Shown piece by piece: positions 20,790-31,800 of a DNA stretch of 51,359 bases. A model generated the notes under the pieces. It was not told the DNA's origin. It did not search any database and saw only the letters and a program-made list of their open reading frames with translations. Both the position numbers and the translations under genes were made by a program. Every line of letters begins with the position of its first letter. Positions within the stretch are counted from its first letter, which is position 1. Origin of the DNA: Fragilaria crotonensis (Eukaryota; Bacillariophyta; Fragilariophyceae; Fragilariales; Fragilariaceae); NCBI GenBank assembly GCA_022925895.1, contig JAKSYS010000454.1:1-51359 (forward strand), in the 5' to 3' direction.

Positions 20790-23318
20790 TCAAGCCGCCG
20801 CGGCTTGCCGTCGGTTGCAAGATGATGTGTATATCTTGCGAGCGACGAAGGCGGTGCGGAAAGTGAATGTGTCCGATGTTTTCAGAGAAGCTTGACATGT
20901 GGTAGCCATCGGTACCGAGCTGCTTTGAAATAGCTGCATGGGAAATGATGATGCCTGGAATTGTGGGAGTGTAATATGTCCGAATGAATACGGACGATGG
21001 CCTCCGGCATTTCCACGATTATCAACCGGCACGCACAGGAAGCCGACACCGATAGGTTGATGCGCATGGTGACCGGCGTCAAAGAGGCGGACGTTGGTGC
21101 GACTGAGAGGGCGGTAGGCAAAGAAGCTTGCGATCGTTGGCAGTGCATGCCATCGATCCGTTGTCGGCATGCGCGAACGAGAGTTGACGTTCGCGATCAT
21201 ACGTTTCAGCCAGTCGACGAAGTAGGATAGGTTCGGGAAGAACGTCGTCGATGTGAATTGTCTCTGACGCTGGAAGTGCAGGATTTGCATCAGCGACAGG
21301 GATGGTGATGGAGTTGGTGCTGGGGACGTCGAAACATGCCTCAAAGTCGACTTCTTCAGCAGCGGTGACGCGGAGGGAATTTTGTTGGAAGCCAACTAAT
21401 TCGTCTTCATCCTCGTCGTCGTCCTTGTCTTCGGTGGCAGGGACCTCAACGCCGGCCGGCTCATGTTCCAAGATGCGACGCATGGTCCGGTTGGTGGGAG
21501 GCGGTGGGCGACCACGGGTATTGGCCGAGTTCAGGCGGCTGCGAAACTGCTTGTGCGAGTTCGCGATCTGCGCCTTGAGCTGAGGATTGCGTTGTGCCAA
21601 CCCTTCGGCGACAATGTAGTCAACGAAGCGATTGCAGTCCTCCAATTTATGACCTGGCAAATGGCAACCAAGACAAACAGAAGATGCATCTTGGTTCTGG
21701 GAAATGGCGCGAACCATCAGGTTGATCTCCTCGTCGTCGAGGGTCGCTTCGGACATGGACGACGAGAAGTCAGGCGACGCGGTTTCAATGCGTCGGATGA
21801 TGGACGTCGGCGTCCTTCCCGTTGACGACTGCTGCGAGGACGGTGGGTCGCGGCCGATTTCGGATGCATACTCGACGAACGTCGTTGCGAGTTGCGCCAA
21901 CGAGTTTGAACGGAAGCGCACCATCGTGTCCAGTGCGCTTATCGCGTTCGACTAAACGTCGGATCTCGGGACGCCATTCGGACGTCAGATTGCGGACCGA
22001 AAGGTCGAGAGCCTCTGATTCGGTGTACGTGCGAGTGGCTTGACGCTCGCGCACCATGAAGTCTTGAAGCCGACGGATGTACAAACTGAATGGTTCGGTA
22101 CGACGCTGGCGAGGATTTCGCTAGCAGTTGAGAACACTGAATGGAGAAGGGGATGATGTAGGCGGAACAATGAATACACCACGTGATATCCTGCTTGGGG
22201 AGGGCAGCCTTCAACGGCGCTCTGTTCTCGTGAACCATTCGGGAAGGTTGATTCTTGAGTGAGGGCGGTGTAGATTAACCCCGACATGAATGAGTCCTTC
22301 TCGCGGACGGACGCAGGAAGCCAAAGCCACCATTTTCCATGAATCGAATCCTCTTGTGCCGATTCATATGGTGGGCACCACACTCCCATTGAAGGCAAGT
22401 GGAGCAAAATAATTTGTACCAATGAACGAATGAATCGTTTTTGGACGAATCGAATTTTGGAATGCTCGCTTTTCGGAAGTCTTTGAACTTTACCTCGCCA
22501 CACATGAATTGGCACATGTAATCTTCAAAAGATTCGGCACCGAAGGTCACTTCGGCTGAAAAAGGGTGCATGCGAGTAGGCGTACGGGTCAACGTTCCCG
22601 TACGATTTGTCGCTGCGGAATTGAATAACGGGCGAGGCGGGACCGCGTCGGGTGGACTCTGAAAGCGATCAGCGGCCATTGGTGGCCCGTGGCCACCGGT
22701 GGGTCGGGTATCGACCGGTTGTCCTCGAAAGGTCGGGACGGTGATGACAGGATCGTCGCTAGTATCGACGTTGACACTTGGCGGGGGATGATCTTCTTCC
22801 GTGGTAGCGGGAACAGGTGGCGTGTCGACATGTACGGATGTGTCGATTACCGATGGCGGCCCTCCTCGTCGGGAGTGCCGGGAACGGCTCTCGTGTACGC
22901 TATCGGAAGCAACCGAGGATCCTGGTGGTTTCGGAATGTCGATCGCAGACATAAGAAAACGGATCAGGACAGGGACATGGACGAGGTCCGAAGGACGAGA
23001 GCGATCTTTGAGGCGCTGGTTGATCAAGCGCTGCAATGCAGGCTTTCGCAACGAGATGATGTGATTGCGATCACGGGCGTGATACATGCCGAAACCAGAG
23101 TCTGTCAGCAAAGGTATCAAATCCTCCGAGAGCCAGGTGGTATCTTGGAGTTGTTGGAGGACCGAATCGCGGATCACGTCGTGGTAGTTGTCAAGAAGTG
23201 TCTTCGTAAGGACGTTGAAGACTTCTGTGAGTGGGATTTCCGCCATTGGGCAGTCCACAATGTCGATGGTGACAACGAGACAGTCATCATCGTGCCGGAG
23301 CTCCCCTGCGTCTGACAT
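20790..23318 (-). pseudogene. Element C: gag and protease
   Basis: Gag starts at 23318 (MSDAGELRHDD), with an N-terminal block shared with B and D, a Pro-rich linker, a central region (PFSAEVTFGAESFEDYM...CSTCLQW) and the zinc knuckle CLGCHLPGHKLEDC at 21634-21675. The protease follows, with an aspartic motif FAHADNGSMAC near 21150-21170 and the C-terminal half in a shifted frame down to 20790. Frameshifts near 22360, 22000-22080 and 21120 break the chain; each neighbouring frame continues the same protein. No pol start separate from gag is evident. Confidence 0.85.
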
Positions 23319-23462
23319 GTTAATATCAGGTCTTCAGAAATATGCGGTCCTGGATGGATGATTCGAATCGGAGTGGTAACGTGGTTCTTGGTATCGTACG
23401 ACACAAAGAACACGAGAGAACGCAGACTTATTCGGAGTGGCGCAGAATTCAATCGTATACGT

Positions 23463-23476
23463 TTGGGCTCATAACC
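23463..23476 (-). promoter_or_regulatory. Element C primer-binding site (half initiator tRNA-Met)
   Basis: Plus strand TTGGGCTCATAACC abuts the 5' LTR at 23477. It equals the anticodon arm of initiator tRNA-Met, so first-strand synthesis would use a tRNA fragment cut in the anticodon loop, as in Drosophila copia. Confidence 0.7.
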
Positions 23477-23886
23477 TGTGAGACCCTCTCTAGTACGGCA
23501 GCTTCACATACGTTGGCTCGCTTGGGAGTCGAGTTAGTGCGAGACCGTCAGAAACAGAAGAGGAGAACACGACAGCACAATGAACGGAAGAGCGGCGATA
23601 TCCGACGAGGTACGCAGTGGCGAGGTGTCGGTGATAGTGATGTCGTGAGTTATAGATGGGGACGAAGCAACAACTGTACCTCTTCACCCTTACGATCGTA
23701 GACCGGCAAGAATGCAGTGGAGGTAATAGTTTTAGGCTAAGTTAAAGTTGTGAGCCGATGGAGTACATCGGCCTTAAGCTAAACTAGTCGGAGTTGCACA
23801 TGCGTCATGCATGTCAACGACTGTAGATAGTAGACTGTGCGCGATTAGACGATTGCACAGTAGCAAGAATGAAATATGCACTGACA
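23477..23886 (-). repeat. 5' LTR of element C
   Basis: 410 bp, same ends and internal landmarks as the 3' copy, including the hairpin at 23754-23772. It is followed by CTTGG, the target duplication shared with 16646-16650. Confidence 0.95.
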
Positions 23887-24174
23887 CTTGGTGGGTTTAT
23901 ACCCTGTGTCACTTAACGTGTCCGCGAGTAACGAGCGAAAAGCTGCACCGGCAGACTTGAGGCCGTATAGCGCTTTCTTGACCAGGAAAATTGTTCCAGC
24001 TTCGGAACCGAATTCCGGCCCTGCCACCGTCCATATCTTCTCGCGACAATCCGCCGTGAGATAAGCGTTCTGGATGTCGCATGCCATGACCTTGAGGCCA
24101 TTGAGCCCTGCAATGGTCAAAGCAATCCGAACAGAGTCCCTGGAAACGACGGATGAATACGTGATTAAGGATTC
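23887..24174 (-). pseudogene. Element A: middle of the RT, stranded between B and C
   Basis: A 288-bp island of A between two full elements. It encodes SSVVSRDSVRIALTIAGLNGLKVMACDIQNAYLTADCREKIW, with RT motif A (CDIQNAYL), and the KKALYGLKSAGAAFR block, ending DTGYKPTK where C begins. It is flanked by both target duplications (CTTGG at left, GATTC at right). Read alone it would look like an orphan RT; the flanking duplications show it belongs to A. Confidence 0.9.
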
Positions 24175-24578
24175 TGTGAGACCCTCCCTAGTACGGCGGC
24201 TCCACAAACAGTGACTCGCTTGGGAGTCAGGTTAGGACGAGGCCGTCGCAATGAAGAGGTGCGAACGCAGGAACAAGAAGGCACAACGCGTGGCGATACC
24301 GATACGATTGCGCGTTGTGTGTGTGTTGTGATGGCGTTAGCGTTGTGGCTGAGTATATCCTTCTGCCCCTTCACCCTTACGATCAGATAGACCGGCAAGA
24401 ATGCGATTGAGGTAATAAAGGATTATATTAGAAGTTGTGAGCCGAAAGTACATCGGCGTTTAAACTAGACTAATCATAGTAGCGCACATCATGGCGCGCA
24501 GCTACGACCATGGGTAGTCGACCGTGCGCAGTAGGCAGTAGCACGGTGCTGCGGAGATAAAGAATATATGCACTGACA
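24175..24578 (-). repeat. 3' LTR of element B
   Basis: 404 bp, TGTGAGACC...GCACTGACA. Core box near 24364-24400; the fixed hairpin is weaker here (GCCGA/TCGGC, 24441-24457). A purine-tract equivalent CACTCCCCAT follows at 24579. Confidence 0.95.
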
Positions 24579-25060
24579 CACTCCCCATTGTGAACATAGG
24601 TCGCAATGAGCAAATAGAAGTGCATCGGGAAGAGAAGAGAGATTAGGGACGTTGGTGCCCAGGGAGCTCCATAATGACCCATAAGACGGCGAACGTGACG
24701 ATGGTGCAGGGTGGAACCGAGTGACTTAGTCAAAGAGTCCGCGGAATTGACGACGCCAGGTATATGGGAAAGAACAATGTCTCCGTTGGCTTTCCATTCT
24801 TGGAGAGCAAAATGCTGAATATCAATATGGCGTGCACGAGGCGTTGGACGACTTGCGTTAACCATGAGAATAGCCGCAGCGTTATCTTCGAACAGGGTAG
24901 TCGGCTCAAGTTGTGGGTAGCCGAGTTCGAGAAGAATGGAACGCAAGTATTTCGCAATCTTTGCGGCGTGGACAGCCGCGAGGAACTCCGCCTCAGTGGA
25001 GCTTGTAGAAACTGTCGACTGGATCTTTGATTTATACGCCAAGGGACCGCCACCAAACAT
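24579..25060 (-). pseudogene. Element B: RNase H domain
   Basis: Frame 25060-24579 encodes GGGPLAYKSKIQSTVSTSSTEAEFLAAVHAAKIAKYLRSIL (Glu), TLFEDNAAAILMVNASRPTPRARHIDIQHF (Asp) and HIPGVVNSADSLTKSLG, then runs through the purine tract into the LTR. It lies one frame away from the RT and is joined to it by a shift near 25150-25060. With that shift allowed, the domain is complete. Confidence 0.85.
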
Positions 25061-28000
25061 GAAGACGAGACCAGTAATGGAGCGGCGCGTAGTGAGGTCA
25101 GTAGCGTGCGCGGCATCAACATACCCAGCGAGTTCGGTCGGGATTGTGGTTGCGGGAAAACGGGCAGAGACGGATCAGCAATGAGGGTTTGGAAAGTACC
25201 GGGCGGTAGAGAGGAAATGAGGGAACGACGCCAGTAGAATAGACCCCAAGTCTTTGTCATTCGCAGATAGCGCGCAACACGTCGCAGAGCGTCATAGTGT
25301 ATTTTTGCCGGATGATCGGAGAAACGCGCAAGTGTCGTAACCGCGTAACCAATGTCCGGACGAGCAACAACATATGCATATATCAACGCGCCCAGGACAC
25401 TCCGATAAGAAAACCCAGCAGCCGTTTCAAGGTCACAATACGCATCGGTTCCGTTATGAGGAGCCGTCGCATAATCATCGAACATTTGTTGCGTTGTTGA
25501 CGCAGAGATGGGTTCGATCGGTTTCTCGTCTGTCTCACGCGAGCTTGAGGATGCCCATCCGTAGTGTGCCAATAGCTTGTCAATGTAGGATTCGCACGAA
25601 ATCTTGATATAACGATCGGTTTGTTCAACGTCCACTCCGTTGAACGATTCCAAAATGCCTTCATCGCGAAGGTCGATTCCGTCATCGGCACAAATGACTC
25701 GGACGAGATCTTTGATGGCATCGGTGTTCGTGCTCCCGATGGCGAGGTCATCAACTTGGCGACAGATGAGCATCCGGTGGTCTTTGTATGTGCCCTGATA
25801 CAAGCTGCGCTCATGAGTTGTAGACTTGAAACCGTGGCGCGCGATGACAGTGTTGACGAATTTCTCCCAAAGGGCGCCGGACTCGGGATGTCCCTGAAGT
25901 GCATGTTGCACTGGAAGGACCATGTCGCGAGAAACGGCGATACCATGTCGGACGAGATGCCAATCAGCATATTGGTCATCGATGATGACAAACGTGGGTT
26001 GGTCAGGAGGCGGCGAATTCGCGTATGCGTTCGTCGCGTCGACTTTCAAGCTGATAAACCCTTCGTGCGTGCACAACGCAAAGAACATTCGCATACACGG
26101 TTGCTCGATGCAACTGGAGTATGTGTTGGCCAGTTTGAGTTGCGGAGCCGCACGAGGAGACCTGTCGCAACAGTTGCGTGCCTTTCGAGTCCCGTCGCTC
26201 TTGATGATGTAGTTCCAGTGTTGTCGAAGAATGATGGAACCCTTCGGCGCATGAACTGGGTCGCCGTACATTTCCTGCTTCGCCATGGAATCAAGTTGCT
26301 TGAATTCGGCAGCTTTCCAGTCGCTCCAGTTGGGGAGCTTGCGGAGCTTTCGACGAGTGAAACCACCGAGACCTTGCTCTTCTGACGTTCCGTGCGTCGT
26401 CGTGTTTAGCGAACGGAGGAGGATTTGTACTTGGTCGTCGTTGGGATCGTCATCAAATTCTTCAAATGAGCCGTCATGTATGGCGGTTGGCGGCGATGGG
26501 GAGAGCTTGATGGTCGAGATCACACGAAGCTGATCGATGGACAAATGGAGTGGTTGATCGAGATGACGGTCGACGACTGGAATATAGCGATCGGGAGCGA
26601 AGACAATCTTGAAAGAACGTTCGTCGGACGTGGCGACGGTTTCGAGGGCGGCAGTAATGCTCGCAGCCGTGAAAACCGCGACGTCGTTGATGGATACGAT
26701 GAAAGCGCCAATATACTTGCGACGAACGTTCCGAATCCGAGAGGCCGAGGTATTCAGGATGATCCCCGAGACATATCCTCGCTTTCGAATGTGGCACTCC
26801 TGGATCTCAAAACCGAGGTGTGGATGCTCGCACGTGACCGAAGGGGACAACTCATCCAGGCGTTCGAAGGGATCGTCGGACACCTCCAAGTTGATGGGAG
26901 GGAGATCCAAACGGTCTGGATTTATCACGCCATCGTTGGCCAGATTTCGTAGATGCTTAACATTTGGAGGAGGTTCATCTAAGTCATTCATTCCTTCGTC
27001 AAACCGTGCATGAGTGGCAGTCTTCACGGTCGAACTCCCGAGGTCGAAATAGTACATGATCTTCAGGGAGCGGGAGTATCCGAGGAAAACACCAAGTCGG
27101 GAATTCGGGACAACGCGACCGTATCGAGCAGTCGTTGGACGAACGATGCGGCAGCCAAAGGTGCGGAGCTTTGCCAGGTTTGGGAGCGGAGCGCCACACA
27201 TCTCGTACGGACTTGAAGGCCGATCGCCGTGAGGGACGAAATTGTACAAGCGGATGTAGTGATAGAACGCATATGGCCAGAAGTTTGGCCGAAGGTCCGC
27301 ACCGGAGAGCATGGTTCGGAGGGCATCGCCAATGGTTTGGTGAGGTCGCTCACCAGGTCCATTTTGGTGAGGAGTCTGGTCCTGTGAGTTCCACCGAGTA
27401 TCCAAAGTTCGAGAAAGTTCGGTGGATCTCGCGACATTTGCCCAGTTCGCCGCCTCCGTCCATGCGGACATATTTGTCGGTGCAGGGGCATTGCTGGCAA
27501 GCCAGCTATTGATCCACTCAATGGGCGGTGCCTTAGTGGCGAAGGCACGTCCGAATAGGCGACCGCTGTAATGGTCGGTCAAGAGAACGTAGCACGTCTC
27601 GCCGTTTAAACCGACGAGGTTGTTGTGTCGTTCGGAGTCCCGGCTTTTCTGTACCATGAAACCAAAATCGATCGAGACACCTTGATAGCATTCCGTTGCT
27701 CTCATCGTTGTCTTCGTCCCGGCTGGAGCTTTCCGAAGTTTCGCGGCGAGACAGATTGGACATCCCTCAATTTCGCTCGGGATTTTGAACTGGGGCATGC
27801 CTTTTACGAAACGGTGCATCTCTGATAGGCGACGAAAATTGATGTGACCCAGTCGTTGATGCCATAACATCCGTAGGGCAGAGCGACTTAACGATAGGAC
27901 AGGGTAACCTTCGATTGGGCCTGTCGTTTGACTTTGGCACACCTGATTCCGATGAGAACTCAGGGAATTGGCGATCATCATCCAATAACAAAGGCCTGTG

Positions 28001-28080
28001 TGCGATGAACTCGGAGAATCATTTGTTCCGGCGTCGTCGACGTTGACTTGTGTCACAAAGTCGAAGGAGTGGAGTGACAT
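24730..28080 (-). pseudogene. Element B: integrase and RT in one long frame
   Basis: An 1116-codon stretch. Integrase shows LWHQRLGHINF...CPICLAAK (HHCC), VSIDFGF (first Asp) and HQNGPGERPHQTIG (Glu). The second Asp is missing from this frame: for about 40 codons (about 27360-27480) the reading is shifted, and YVRMDGGGELGKCRE appears in another frame before the original resumes. RT follows with SLKVDATNAYANSP, 'LPVQHALQGHPESGALWEKF' and CRQVDDLAIG. The RNase H part after about 25160 is out of frame. The first 80 codons, before LRMLWHQ, look like poorly conserved linker. Confidence 0.9.
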
Positions 28081-28206
28081 GCGCCACAGGTCATTCCGTC
28101 AATTGGGTCGAGGATGCTTGCCGCAGATACTTGGGTATGTTCGGTGCAGAGCCCGAACGAATTGATCATGGAAGCGGCGCCAAGTGAGCTTCGGCAGTTG
28201 GAGTGA

Positions 28207-28650
28207 TCAGGGCCTCAGTGAGGTTAGGCCGCCTCGCCTTTCCGTTGGTTGCAAGATGATATAGATATCCTGCGAGCGTCGGAGGCGATGCGGGAACAGA
28301 ATGTGTCCGGGACCTTCGGTGAAACTTGACATGTGATACCCGTCGGTGCCAAGCTGTTTTGCAATGGCAGCGTGCGAGATGATGATCCCTGGGATCGTGG
28401 GGGTGAAATACGTCCGAATGTATACGGACGATGGGCTTCCGGCACTTCCACGGTTGTCAACGGGGATACAAAGGAAACCGACACCAACGGGATGGTGTGC
28501 ATGGTGACCGGCATCAAACAGGCGGACATTTGTGCGAGTGAGGGGGCGGTACGCGAATAGGAGCCTGCGATCGTTGGCGGTACATGCCATCGAGCCATTA
28601 TCTGCATGCGCAAACGAGAGGTGCTGTGTGCGGTCATACGTCTCTGCCAA
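28207..28650 (-). pseudogene. Element B: protease
   Basis: The frame encodes SFAHADNGSMACTANDRRLLFAYRPL, where the aspartic motif (Asp-Asn-Gly) replaces the usual Asp-Ser-Gly, then FDAGHHAHHPVGVGFLCIPVDNRG and the 'GTDGYHMSSF...ILQP' end of the domain. The same protease is broken in C near 21120 but intact here. It would cut the gag-pol polyprotein inside particles. It is joined to gag upstream and integrase downstream by short frame changes. Confidence 0.85.
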
Positions 28651-30756
28651 ACGACGGAGGAGGATTGGGTCGGATGCCTCGCTGAGTCGGATGGTTTCTG
28701 ACGCCGGGAGCGAAGGGCCAGTGCGACAGTGACAACAACAGAGCTGACAGTGGGTGTGTCGAAGCAGTCTTCGAAGTCAGAGTCGTCAAGGTCGGTGGCA
28801 CGGATGGAGTTCTGTTGGAAACCGTCGGGACCATCGTCGTCATCCTCGTCAACCCGAGGGGTTTTCAGTGGAGGCTTCGTGGACATCCGAGACAGCATCT
28901 TCCAGGATGCGACGCATGGGTCGGTTGACAGGAGCACCAGAGTGTGGGCGGTTTTGGTTTCCGGTAGACGTCAGTCGACTGCGAAATTGCTTGTGCGAAT
29001 TCGCGATCTGCACCTTAAGCTGTGGATGGCGCTGAGCCAAACCTTCTGCCACAATATAATCAACGAAACGGTTGCAGTCTTCGAGCTTGTGGCCGGGGTT
29101 GTGGCATCCGAGGCAGACAGAAGATGCATTTTGATTCTGGGAGATGGCGCGGATCATGATGTCCATTTCCTCATCGTCGAGGGTGTCGTCGGTGCTGGAA
29201 GAGAAATCCGGGGAGGCTGTTTCGATTCGGCGAATGATGGATGCTGGGTTCCGGCCGGGATGTGACGCCTGAGTCGACGGGGGGTCACGACCAATCTCGG
29301 AGGCGTATTCGACGAACGTGGTGGCGAGTTGTGCCAGCGAGAGCTTGAAAGGGAGCGTGCCATCAAGTCCGGTCCGTTTGTCACGTTCAACGAGGCGACG
29401 GATCTCGGGACGCCATTCGGACGTGAGATTCCGGACTGACAAGTCGAGGGCTTCGGACTCTGTGTAGGTGCGCGTGGCCTGTCGTTCGCGTACCATGAAA
29501 TCTTGAAGCCGACGAATGTAGAGGCTGAATGGCTCCGTTCGTCGTTGGCGAGGAATCTCGCTTGCGGTCGAGAAAACTGAATGTAACATGGGATGATGGA
29601 GGCGAAATAGGGAATAGATAGCATGGTATCCCGCCTGCGGTGGACATCCCTCAACGGCACCATGTTCCCGGAACCACTGGGAAATGTGGAGTCCTGACTC
29701 AAAGCGGTGTAGATCAGACCAGACATGAAAGAGTCTTTCTCTCGGACGGAAGCAGGAGCCAGGTCCACCAGGCACCGTGGATTTCGTCTTCCTTTGCAGA
29801 TTCATACGGTGGACACCACACTCCCCATTGTAAGCATGTGGAACAAAAGAGTTTGAACCAGTGTACGAACGAATCGTTTTTGGACGAGTCGAATCTTGGG
29901 AAGCTAGCCTTGCGAAAATCTTTGAACTTGACTTCTCCATACATGAATTGACTCATGTAATCTTCGTAGGATTCGGCGCCGAAAGTGACTTCTGCAGAGA
30001 AAGGATGCATACGTGTAGGCGTCCGAGTCAGATTTCCACCACTCGTGCGCGGTCGAGTTGTCGAATTGAAGAGGGGGGCGAGGTTCCGGGGGGAGTGTGG
30101 AACCGTCCAGCAGCAAACGGAGGTCCATGTCCGCCTGTTGGGCGAGTGTCCACAGGTTGCCCGCGGAAGGTGGGGATTGCGGCCGTAGAGTCGGTTATTT
30201 CAGCATCATCAGCGGTTGGTGCAATCTCCTCGTTCATTCCGGGTGCAACCACGTTCACAGGGACATCCATCGGGGCAGACGTATCAACAACCGAAGGAGG
30301 GCCTTGGCGCGAGCGATGAGATCGGCTCCCGTGAGTACTCTGGGAGGAGGCAGAGGATCCCGGTGGCTTCGGAATTTCGTTATCTGGAAGCAGGAAACGG
30401 ATCATGATAGGAACGTGCACGATGTCGGATGGGCGAGAACGTTCCTTGAGACGTTGGATGATGAGACGCTGAAGCGCCGGCTTGCGCAACGAGATGACGG
30501 AGTTGCGGCTGCGGGCGTGATACATGCCGAAACCGGGATCGGTCAACGTAGGCAGTAAATCTTCCGACAACCATGTAGTGTCTTCGAGTTGTTGCAAAAC
30601 GCTGTTCCGGATGAGATCATGATAGTCTCCCGTAAGCGACATCGTAGGCACATCAAAGACCTCTGTGAGTGGGATTTCTGCCATCGGGCAGTCCACAATA
30701 TCAATGGATATGACAAGACAGTCATTGTCATATTGAACCTCCTCTGCGTCCACCAT
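28651..30756 (-). pseudogene. Element B: gag
   Basis: Gag starts at 30756 (MVDAEEVQYDNDCLVIS). The N-terminal block and Pro-rich linker occupy 30756-30028; the centre (PFSAEVTFGAESYEDYM...CSTCLQW) lies at 30010-29714; the rest, including RERQATRTYTESEALDLSVRNL, is in another frame; the zinc knuckle CLGCHNPGHKLEDC is at 29074-29115. Three frame changes separate these blocks, at places different from those in C, so the lesions arose independently in each copy (or are independent sequencing errors). Confidence 0.85.
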
Positions 30757-30920
30757 TTTATTATCGGGTTTCAGAAATATGCGGTCCCGGGTGTTTGGTC
30801 GGAGAGTATTTCTGACACGGAGTGGCTACGTGGTTCCCCGTATCTTGGGAATCGTGCGACAACAAAGAACACGAGAGAACTCGAAATCAGTCGGAGAAGG
30901 CGCAGAAAGCAGTCGTAGAA

Positions 30921-30935
30921 TTTGGGCTCATAACC
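30921..30935 (-). promoter_or_regulatory. Element B primer-binding site (half initiator tRNA-Met)
   Basis: Plus strand TTTGGGCTCATAACC abuts the LTR at 30936, the same anticodon-arm match as in C and D. The sequence left of it differs among the three elements, so the conserved bases are limited to the tRNA match. Confidence 0.7.
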
Positions 30936-31339
30936 TGTGAGACCCTCCCTAGTACGGCGGCTCCACAAACAGTGACTCGCTTGGGAGTCAGGTTAGGACG
31001 AGGCCGTCGCAATGAAGAGGTGCGAACGCAGGAACAAGAAGGCACAACGCGTGGCGATACCGATACGATTGCGCGTTGTGTGTGTGTTGTGATGGCGTTA
31101 GCGTTGTGGCTGAGTATATCCTTCTGCCCCTTCACCCTTACGATCAGATAGACCGGCAAGAATGCGATTGAGGTAATAAAGGATTATATTAGAAGTTGTG
31201 AGCCGAAAGTACATCGGCGTTTAAACTAGACTAATCATAGTAGCGCACATCATGGCGCGCAGCTACGACCATGGGTAGTCGACCGTGCGCAGTAGGCAGT
31301 AGCACGGTGCTGCGGAGATAAAGAATATATGCACTGACA
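30936..31339 (-). repeat. 5' LTR of element B
   Basis: 404 bp, read as identical to 24175-24578. It is followed by GATTC, the right-hand target duplication, and then by element A RT sequence. Confidence 0.95.
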
Positions 31340-31800
31340 GATTCTGGGACTTCCGTCGTATGTCCTCCGGCCACGAAACGAGCCTTTCGTCGGAAGTTCT
31401 CACCCATTTTGACGTCGAAGATCAAATGACACTTGATCTGTTGATATCGGGGTGGTATTGCGTCCTTGCTTCCTTCCCAAACTTCAAAAGCCGGACGTAC
31501 GTTCTTCATTTCCTTGAGAATTGCATCCCACCAGTACGTGTTGCCATTTTCGGCGTCGATCTCCCTTGCTTCCTTAACAGACTTGGGGATTCTTATGCCG
31601 AACTTGTGCGTTCGAAGCCAATACTTAGATTTGACTTTGGCAATGATGCGATTTCGCTTCTTGAGCGTGTGCGGTGCCCACCAAGCAAAGGCAGGCTCTT
31701 CAGCGATTCTTGCCTGCACTGCGTATTCAGCAGATTGGACCGGGTACGCTTCTTTCATGTCCTTGAGCGTAACCCAAGTCGTACTCTGGTGAGTTCCCAA
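31340..31800 (-). pseudogene. Element A: start of RT domain
   Basis: Encodes WVTLKDMKEAYPVQSAEYAV, the end of the chromodomain-like segment, then WWAPHTLKKRNRIIAKVKSKYWLRTHKFGIRIPKSVKEAREID and 'IKCHLIFDVKMGENFRRKARFVAGGHTTEVPES', the fingers of a copia RT, cut by the insertion of B. Near 31800 the conserved LVEWKDGSST is missing and the frame changes, so A has a real deletion of about 20 bases here, independent of the nested insertions. Confidence 0.9.

Larger units (their letters stand above)
16651..23886 (-). mobile_element. Copia element C, complete, nested in A
   Basis: A 7236-bp element with two LTRs (412 and 410 bp) that differ only by two 1-bp indels in G runs, and a 5-bp target duplication CTTGG (16646-16650 and 23887-23891). 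On the minus strand the order is 5' LTR, primer site, gag with zinc knuckle, protease, HHCC/D-D-E integrase, RT, RNase H, purine tract, 3' LTR: the Ty1/copia order. The coding region carries several frameshifts despite near-identical LTRs. It belongs to the same family as B, with proteins similar over their whole length. Confidence 0.95.
24175..31339 (-). mobile_element. Copia element B, complete, nested in A
   Basis: A 7165-bp element with two 404-bp LTRs that I read as identical, and target duplication GATTC (24170-24174 and 31340-31344). Domain order on the minus strand is gag, protease, integrase, RT, RNase H. Identical LTRs mean the insertion is very recent, or that this locus has been homogenised. 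Even so, the coding region has about six frame changes, including a paired one that hides the second integrase Asp. It is closely related to C. Confidence 0.95.

Noticed and set aside
22689-23315. 208-codon plus-strand open frame
   Set aside because: It is antisense to element C gag, whose N-terminus is conserved with B and D on the minus strand.
23463-23476. tRNA gene suggested by GGGCTCATAACC
   Set aside because: Only the anticodon arm matches, the remaining cloverleaf is absent, and the sequence sits exactly at an LTR edge, so it is a primer-binding site.
25621-26385. 254-codon plus-strand open frame
   Set aside because: It is the antisense shadow of element B RT, in the same relation as the plus-strand frame opposite C.
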